A program made the position numbers and the translations under genes. Below are positions 57,522-64,000 of a stretch of DNA of 64,000 bases, in pieces. Location: contig JASWHV010000005.1 of NCBI GenBank assembly GCA_030760725.1, forward strand, positions 87,550,622 to 87,614,621, given 5' to 3'. This DNA is from Neostapfia colusana (lineage: Eukaryota > Streptophyta > Magnoliopsida > Poales > Poaceae). The notes under the pieces were generated by a model. The model was not told where the DNA came from. It searched no databases and was given only the letters and a program-made list of their open reading frames with translations. Positions within the stretch are counted from its first letter, which is position 1, and every line of letters begins with the position of its first letter.

Positions 57522-58930
57522 ATAATCAAGAGCAACCATTTGAACAACAGCTTGAAGTACAAGAGCAAGCTGCTGGTAGTAAAGAGCAATCAGTTGAACA
57601 ACAGGTTCAACAACAGGCCAATGTCCAACTTCCGACGACTACTCCTCGGTCAGTGCCTGTGAAAGTTAGATGATATGAAAATAAGGAACCTTCTAAAGAA
57701 GTGTCAAAATATTTGGAAAAAATGAAGAAAAATATTACAAAATCTAATGCATCTTGTGCTTCACATGAGCCAGCATTAGAAAATATTGAGGAGTGGGAAG
57801 AAGATAGTGTGAAATATACTCGGGAGATGGCTTTAGTTAAACCAGGAGTTCCGGTATACAAGATTCAGGACGTTCCTCCTGAATATGAGAATGGGAAGCC
57901 GTTGATGACATCAGCACAGTTTAGCAAACAACCTTTCTCACTTAGAAGAATGCACGAGTGGTACATCACTACCATCACAAAATATGAACTTTGTTACATT
58001 ACATTTCGTGTGCCAAAAGAAGCATTCTGGAGCATTGGAGGAGATAAACGGCCTTCCTCTTTAAAGATCTACGGAGCCTTTTCTATCGAGGCATGCTCGA
58101 AATCAACCTGCTACTAGTCTGGTGCATGTAAGTGCCTCTAATATTTCATATTTTCTTTTCTTACTACACGCATACACTTGTCATGAGATTATAACAATTC
58201 ATGACTTCTTCAATAGGATGCAATAGATGGATAATGAAAAGCTGCACTCCACGACAGGTATCCTTGACTCTACAGTGATTGCAAAGTCGAATTTTGACTT
58301 TTAGGTGCAACGGGACTCTGAATAGTACAAGCACCTGACAAGAAAAAGAATTTAAAAAATCAATGGCAAGCCAAAAGAAGGATAAAAAGAGAAAGGTTGC
58401 AGCCTACATAGGACATGCCATGTTTAACTTTGTCAGAGATGGCAAGAACCTCGTAAAGGCTCTGTACCACTTCGAGTAAGTTCGACACATGGCATGGAAA
58501 TAGCAATTATTGCTAATTTTTAACTTAACACATGTGTTTGTACGTGTGCAGTAAACAGTACATAATGATCTTCATCAAGCCAACGCAGGGTTTGGCAACG
58601 GTCTTGGACTCAGCTGATTACTCAAAAGATACTTACAAAGATTTCTTTGCCATTTTGAGAACGCACGATTATTCGATACTTTTAATATACACTCATATAT
58701 ATAGGTTGAAAACTCTTATATCACATTCCTTGTATGACAGCGCTTGGCGGTTTTACGTGAAACAACTCGGCGGTCAGAGACCTCCTAATAAGGATGCGTT
58801 GCAGACATCAACATATTATCCTTGTCCCAAGCAGCCTTCTGGGAGCGTCTTATGCGGGTATTATGTATGCGAGCATCTTCGGACCACCTGCGAATATAGA
58901 GTGAATCGTGAGGATGTAAGTTATCCTTAA
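57522..58930 (+). pseudogene. Ulp1-like (C48) cysteine protease gene of a transposon type, decayed
   Basis: At least three exons on the plus strand. The first (57522-58117 region) has a Gln-rich stretch, TGA at 57671-57673, then RMHEWYITTITKYELCYITF and a TAG at 58115-58117. A middle exon near 58362-58475 reads AAYIGHAMFNFVRDG, with a GTAAGT donor. The next (58550-58918) reads QYIMIFIKPTQGLATVLDSADY, with KQPSGSVLCGYYVCEHL near its end, and is followed by a GTAAGT donor. The latter matches the catalytic half of Ulp1-type proteases carried by plant CACTA and Mutator-like elements: the Asp and Cys are present, but Gln stands where His is expected. The 5' part was cut off by E0. It is probably a transposon gene rather than a host SUMO protease. 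Confidence 0.75.
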
Positions 58931-59068
58931 TGTCAATATTGTATTTTCATACTTTTGAGTTTCATTTTCATTGTAACTAGCGTATTTTAATACTATTATG
59001 TTATCATTGTCACCAACACATTCTAAACCTTATTATGTGTTTCATTGCATCACACGAATGTGGACGAA
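58931..59068 (+). other. Intron of the Ulp1-like gene
   Basis: AT-rich sequence after a GTAAGT donor at about 58916. CACTA2 is inserted in it. GAA at 59066-59068 is the candidate left target duplication. Confidence 0.5.
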
Positions 59069-59440
59069 CACTACAGGAAAAACGATCATTGACGATGGCC
59101 AGATTTATTGTCGACGGGGCCGTCATCTTTAATTTTATTGACGACGGCTAGAAAAAGCCGTCGTCAATAACACAGTTATTGACGACAGCTGAGCGAGTAC
59201 CGTCGTCAATAAATAATTGACGACGGTGCCCGTCGTCTTTAACTTAATTCGGGCTCACCCGAGGAGTTATTGACGACGGTGACCTAGCACCGTCGTCAAT
59301 AACACAGTTATTGACGACGGCTGAACGAGTACCGTCGTCAATAAATTATTGACGACGGTGCTCGTCGTCTTTAACTTAATTCGGGCCCACCCGAGGAGTT
59401 ATTGACGACGGTGACCAGGCACCGTCGTCAATAACGGGAC
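59069..59440. repeat. CACTA2 left terminus and subterminal repeats
   Basis: CACTACAG followed by repeated inverted and direct units of TTATTGACGACGG with spacers such as GTGCCCGTCG. Two longer units, about 59203-59310 and 59331-59440, are nearly duplicate. The core GACGGC is shared with CACTA1, but the flanking bases (ATTGACG versus TATACG) differ. Confidence 0.85.
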
Positions 59441-60249
59441 ATATAACCCGTACGCGAGCCGGGAGGCGGCCAGTGCCGCCTCCCGACTCGCGCCGAGGTC
59501 TCGTCGCCGCCGCCCTCCCCACCGGTCCCCGCCACCGCCGGTCCCCTCCGCCACCGCCGAGGTAAGTCCCCCTCCTCCTCCCTCTCCGGCCTCTCCCCCG
59601 CTTTCCTCGCCCCCCGGCCGCGCTGCCGGCGACCGACCGGCAGGCCTCGCCGTCCTCCCCCCGTCTGGCCTCTCCGGACCCTCCCCCGTCCCGGTGACCG
59701 CGACTTGCATGGAGAGCGACAGCGCCAAACACATCCGGGACTGATCTCCCATGCCCACCCTGCCCTCCGCAGCCTTCTTTCTCTGCAGCATCATCCCTGC
59801 CTACTTGCCACGATGATCACCCCTTCCCGCTGCTGCAGTAGCTAGTTTGCGATGAGATGTTTTGAGCGAAGCGAGGCCACTCACTTATCGAAGAAGTGAT
59901 GATGGGAGGATAGCTGGTGCTTGGAAGGGTCAGGTGGGGAGGCCGATCGAGATGAAACTGGTTCGCGCGCGGAATTGAAGTATTGAATGCTACACAGACG
60001 TCTGCATCCTCGAGTTGCATTTGTGGATTGTTGCGCTTGTTTGTCTAACCTCCCCACTCACGCCGAGGTCTCGTCACCGCCGCCCTCCCCGCCGGTCCCC
60101 GCCGCCGGTCCCCGCCCCCTCCCCCCTCTGTCCCCCGCCTCTGTCTCCCGCGGAAGGCGGGCTCGAGGTTGTAGGATGGACGGCGCCAGAGGGATTGGTG
60201 GTGGCGTTGCTAGTGGTTGAGCTGCTGCTGCAAGTGGTAGAATAAGAAG
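59441..60249. other. CACTA2 GC-rich segment with a repeated block
   Basis: No gene supported. A block of about 45 bp starting CGCCGAGGTCTCGTC occurs at about 59492 and again at about 60061. Between them lies ordinary-composition sequence (59700-60050) that could be another captured piece, unidentified. Long minus-strand frames here are GC-driven. Confidence 0.5.
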
Positions 60250-61309
60250 ATGAAGCACCACTATGAGGAGGATTATTTAATTCGTTAAGCTTCATTTTAA
60301 TTAGGAACTTCAGCTCAGTGCACAGTTCACTCTTATTCTTGCAATTTTTATGTGGCCACTCATTGTGGTACCGATGGATTTGTCCCAAGAAATCTGCCAA
60401 GGCAAGTTCAAGTTCATTTTCATCTGATTCTTTCATGCATTTGGAACCACTGGGATCCAAAGGCCCAGATGTAGAAGCCACGCTTATGCTTGTGCTCTGA
60501 TTTTGGTGTCCTTTTGATTTGCTGTTCTGAGTTGCACTTTTGTCCAGATAGACACCATGTCCAAAATCAGCAAATATTCTTTGAATCTCATCGTTTGGGA
60601 TCTTCAACTGTTTTACCTTTCCTAGCTCATCCTCCATAAGTCTTTTAACTGCTGGTTTCTTGAACTGCATTCCTCCATATTCTGAGAAACATAAGGCAGC
60701 TGATGTATAGTTTTTGCAGAAAGTAAGCTTCACTATGTCACATAAACATTACATAATGAGACACTCATAGGATTATATCATGGGCTATTGAAACTGATGA
60801 AAGTTAGATCGATTGTCCACTTTGATGCTTTATCATGCTAATATACATGAAGCAAATAGGACTTTGTCAGGAGTCTTCTTTGTGTGAAATGTTCTTGTTT
60901 CAATTTCGATGGAGTGACTTAGATTTCAAGCAGATACAGAAGTAACAGAACGATGCAATTATTGTTGTTTATTCACTGAACAGTTGTTCAGTAGGTTTAT
61001 GACCAAAGCACATGTCAGCTTTTTCGACAGGTCATAGAAATGTCTTATGCAAGTGATCTTGTACTCCCTCCATTTTGAATTATTTGATGCTGGTTAGTTC
61101 AAAATTGAACTAGCCAGCGTCAAATAATTCGAAACGGAGGGAGTAGGTAGGAATGTCATGTTAATTAGACAGATGCTGCATCTTTGTAATGTTAACAAAG
61201 TTATTAATCGGACTTATAGTAAGAAGAAAGCACCATGCTATTAGACTTACACCCGCTTCTTCATCTATTTCCTCAAAGTCCCTGGAGTTGTTTCTTGAAT
61301 GCTCTCTTC
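60250..61309 (-). pseudogene. Captured host-gene fragment with conserved splice sites
   Basis: Two exons on the minus strand. The first is 61309-61253, after a CAG acceptor, encoding EHSRNNSRDFEEIDEEA. The intron is 61252-60682 (GT...AG). The second starts at 60681 (YGGMQFKKPAVKRLM) and stays open for about 145 codons (IPNDEIQRIFADFGHGVY, ESDENELELALADFLGQIHRY) before running into Ser/Gly-rich and GC-rich sequence. Joining at a phase-1 donor keeps the frame. The composition is unlike transposon genes. The KKPAVKRLMEDEL part recalls the N-terminal region of plant DUF3741/DUF4378 (TRM-like) proteins, but I am not sure. No start codon or 5' end is visible, so it is a fragment, probably transduplicated by CACTA2. 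Confidence 0.5.
61064..61143. mobile_element. Stowaway-like MITE, 80 bp
   Basis: Ends CTCCCTCC and GGAGGGAG, nearly full-length inverted symmetry (TTGAATTATTTGATGCTGG paired with CCAGCGTCAAATAATTCG), and TA duplicated at 61062-61063 and 61144-61145. It lies in the intron of the captured fragment. The CTCCCTCC terminus is typical of grass Tc1/mariner-type MITEs. Confidence 0.88.
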
Positions 61310-62149
61310 CTGCAGTCATGTAGGTTGCATCAGCAGTAGTACAAACTCCAGGAACTACGTGTAAAAACATAATGCTTCTTAAAATGTCTTAATTAATAAC
61401 GAAGCGCTCGCTGAATCCGCCCGCGCCCCGCCCCACTGCGCACCGCCATCCCGCGCCCCGCCCCGCCGCAGCCGCTGCCGTCCTGCCCCAAGCCCCGCCC
61501 GGCCGCCCCTGGCCGCGTCGAGCCCTGGCCGCGCCTCGGCCGCTGCCGCTCGCCGCGCCCCGCCCCGAGCACCGCCCTGCTGTGCTGCCCTGCCCCGCCC
61601 CAAGCCCCGCCCTGCCGCGCCGCCCGACCTTAGTTGATTAATTGTTTAATTAGTATTGTAATTGATTATTGTTTAAATAATACTTTGATTGATTGCGTGA
61701 TTAGTTACTATATGTAAATAAATGGGTTTCGGCCCGGTCCGGCCTGACACGACCCATTTAGGGTCTGTCACGGCCCATTTATTGGTAATGTATTAGTCGA
61801 GATAGGCACGGAGGATGGCAAGCTCCCGCGCTTGGACGGCGGGCCCCGACGGTGCGGTTTCATCTTTGACCCACTTACGACGGGGCATAACGTACGACGG
61901 CTAACCCTAGGCGTCGTAAGATAATGGCAGGCCACAACGGGGCATAACTTATGACAGCTGACCCACTTCTTTGTCTCTCGTTCTTTCCTTCTCTCTCGTT
62001 CTTTCCTCTCTCTCTTCTAAATGACTAAAAAACGAAAGATTGACGTAAACCTATACAACATGCGTCACCCGTTTCGAACGGGCCCGTCTCACATGTGTTA
62101 CGCATGTGAGGCGTGTACGTTCGGAATTGTCCCTTTTTGGACAGCCTGG
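61310..62149 (+). other. CACTA2 non-coding region upstream of TNP2
   Basis: 61410-61630 is low-complexity GCCCCGCCC-type sequence. 61630-61720 is AT-rich. 61860-61960 has TACGACGG-type motifs like the CACTA1 subterminal unit. 61990-62110 matches the CACTA1 TNP2 upstream region (21410-21560, inverted). No gene is supported. Confidence 0.55.
62088..62110. repeat. CACTA2 short palindrome
   Basis: CTCACATGTGTTACGCATGTGAG, counterpart of 21434-21458. Confidence 0.6.
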
Positions 62150-62341
62150 GAGTGACCGAGGGGGCGTGGCATGTGATGAAACACGGGTTTAGATCTAGAC
62201 AAGATTTCGACGGCATAACCCTGTTGTTCTCTGCTGCACCATTTTCGGGCGTGCAGTGGAGAACAGCGGGGTTATGCTGCCGAAATTTTGTTCGGATCCA
62301 TACCACGCGTCTCGTCAGTAGCACGCTCCGCGCGATCACTC
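62150..62341. repeat. CACTA2 long palindrome in TNP2 leader
   Basis: Arms of about 85-90 bp flank a loop near 62244-62254. The innermost stem pairs CTGCTGCAC with GTGCAGTGG, and further out TTTCGACGGCATAACCC pairs with GGGTTATGCTGCCGAAA. It matches CACTA1 21203-21395 in inverted orientation and lies about 105 bp before the TNP2 start codon in both. Confidence 0.8.
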
Positions 62342-62445
62342 TTGGGTGGGTTTAGGACCTATCCTTTCCAATAGATGTAGGGCCGTGACATAAATAAATT
62401 ATAAAGTAACTATAATTTCCTTGACATTAAACTGCAGATTCAAAC

Positions 62446-64000
62446 ATGGGTGAGGATCGTAGTTGGATGTATACCGGTTGGAATAACAGTTCTGGTGGTC
62501 ACTCAGATGAGTGGTTCGCAAAGACAGATGCTTTTGTAGATCGAGCTTTTTCATTGTCAAAGATCGATATGGTGCGGTGCCCATGTACGAAATGTCAAGG
62601 TGCAAAGTGTTGGGACAAAGTGAATTTGGCGTTTCACTTATGTCGATACGGTTTCATGCAAGATTATGAGGTGTGGACCTTTCACGGTGAGACTTCTTCT
62701 CAACCCTTACAAGTTTCAGATGAGGATGACAACACGGGGGTCGATAGGATGGACGAGATGCTTGATACCATAAATCCTGAATTGATGGAGGATCCTCCTC
62801 CAACGGAGGTTGAAGCGTTTTTCACGCTCCTCAAAGCTTCGGAAGAGCCGTTGCATGAACACACCGAAGTGACGCTCCTTACTTTCATGACTAGATTTAT
62901 GGCCATTAAGTCTAAGTATTTCTTCTCCAATAACTTCTACAACGATCTTATCAAATTGATCAGCGATATCCTTCCACAACCACATAAAGTGCCTAAAGAT
63001 ATGTATCAGTCTAAGAAGTTGATTTCTGGTCTAGGTATGAAATATGAGAAGATTGATATGTGTCTAGACAATTGCATGCTTTTTTGGAGAGAGCATGCCA
63101 ACGAGAACAAGTGCTTAAAATGTGGTAAAGCGAGATTTGTCGAAGTTGTTAATGACGACGGTTCAAAAGTAATGACTCAAGTCGCACAGAAGCAGCTTCG
63201 CTACTTGCCTGTCACACCTAGGTTCAAGCGTTTGTTTCTATCTAAAAAACAGCTAGACACATGAGATGGCATAAAGAAGGTGTACGTGAGAACAACATCA
63301 TGATGGTGCACCCGTCGGACGGTGAGACATGGAAGGCGCTTGACCGCTTTGATCCAGATTTCGCCAATGACGCGAGAAATATTCGCTTTGGATTGGCGAC
63401 AGATGGCTTCTCACCGTTTAGTACAAACGCCACACCATACTCTTGTTGGCCCGTGTTCGCTATTCCGTACAACTTACCACCATCGCTTTGTATGAAGTAT
63501 GAGTTCATGTTCCGATGCCTTATTGTACCTGGACCGGATCATCCTGGTTCACGACTGAACGTGATGATGCAGCCATTGATGGAAGAGTTCAAAATGTTAT
63601 GGACAGGAGTCGAAGCTTACGACTGTTATAGAAAACAGAAATTCAACCTTCGAGCTGCGTACTTGTGGTCTGTTCATGATTTTCCAGCTTACGGCATGTT
63701 TTCTGGCTGGAGCACTCATGGTCGATTGACATGTCCAATATGTGTTTCGGACACGGATTGTTTTCGTCTAAGTCATGGTGGCAAGATATGCTACTTTGAT
63801 TGTCATAGACGTTGGTTACCGCCAAATCACGTGTTTAGGCAACAGAGAAATGCCTTCAGGAAGGGTACCATTGTAAAAAAGGGACCACCACAACGTCTGA
63901 ACGGGTCGGAAATTGTTAAACAGCTCAACAATCTAGTGCCAGATGAAGGTCGTTCTGGATATTTTTTTGGTTACGGAGAGGATCACAATTGGACTCATAT
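62446..64000 (+). pseudogene. CACTA2 TNP2-type transposase, frameshifted, incomplete at window end
   Basis: Starts MGEDRSWMYTGWNN at 62446 with the transposase-associated zinc motif (RCPCTKCQ ... FHLCRYG). It continues through CLKCGKARFVEV and LPVTPRFKRLF to a stop at 63264. By comparison with CACTA1, one A is missing from the run at about 63244-63249. The correct frame resumes as MRWHKEGVREN at 63261 and stays open to the window end (LATDGFSPFSTN, DFPAYGMFSGWSTHG, CHRRWLPPNH). It is more intact than the CACTA1 copy as far as visible. Alignment with CACTA1 TNP2 suggests about three quarters identity. Confidence 0.88.

Larger units (their letters stand above)
59069..64000 (+). mobile_element. 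CACTA2: En/Spm-type transposon, right end outside window
   Basis: The left end CACTACAGGAAAAACG resembles the inverted right end of CACTA1 (CACTACAGGAAACAGG). It is followed by subterminal repeats, GC-rich DNA, a spliced host-like gene fragment on the minus strand, a GC-rich tract, and then a leader and TNP2 gene on the plus strand matching CACTA1. The distance from the terminus to TNP2 (about 3.4 kb) is longer than in CACTA1 (about 2.2 kb) because of the extra fragment. That all of this is one element is inferred, since the right terminus is not visible. Confidence 0.75.

Noticed and set aside
59376..59794. Minus-strand frames of 118 and 131 codons in CACTA2
   Set aside because: Arg/Gly-rich translations in GC-rich sequence, overlapping each other in different phases.
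61379..61603. 74-codon minus-strand frame
   Set aside because: Low-complexity GCCCC repeat translation.

Overview
This window is plant nuclear repeat DNA, most likely from a grass. The evidence is Ty3/gypsy chromoviruses primed by initiator-Met tRNA, two En/Spm-type CACTA transposons with CACTACAG ends, a Stowaway-like MITE with CTCCCTCC ends, and intron-split genes. I see no intact host gene and no bacterial, organellar or CRISPR signal. A CRM-like element and the heavy nesting suggest a pericentromeric or heterochromatic block; this is inference.

Layout, oldest to youngest, ordered by target-site duplications (TSDs). A decayed Ulp1-like protease gene (57522-58930, +) was split by a gypsy element, E0 (minus strand, 1-57521; its left end lies outside the window). 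E0 then received three insertions: gypsy E1 (286-23961, TSD AGCAC), a solo LTR (26471-29894, TSD GATAT) and the CRM-like gypsy E2 (30734-53700, plus strand, TSD T/CTGTG). E1's right LTR was split by CACTA1 (14522-23268, TSD GTG). E2's gag-protease region was split by gypsy E3 (34020-49450, TSD GGTTC). A second CACTA (CACTA2) starts at 59069 in an intron of the Ulp1-like gene and runs off the right edge.

E1 and E3 belong to one family: about 4.05 kb LTRs, a fused gag-pol with a C-terminal chromodomain, and an extra 314-codon ORF (ORF-X) between the primer-binding site and gag. E3 looks autonomous and very young: its LTRs have equal length with one mismatch seen by eye, gag-pol is an unbroken 1528 codons, and all catalytic residues I could check are present. 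E1 is decayed (nonsense codons, a frameshift, an in-frame RNase H deletion, RT and integrase active-site changes), yet its ORF-X is open end to end. E0 is an older relative without ORF-X.

Both CACTA elements carry TNP2-type transposase genes broken by frameshifts. CACTA1 also has a multi-exon TNPA-like gene. Upstream of TNP2 each carries a conserved palindrome of about 190 bp. CACTA2 also holds a spliced, host-gene-like fragment whose intron contains the MITE.

The most interesting candidates are ORF-X (an accessory protein with a possible dsRNA-binding-like fold plus a coiled coil) and the conserved hairpin leaders of the two CACTA elements.
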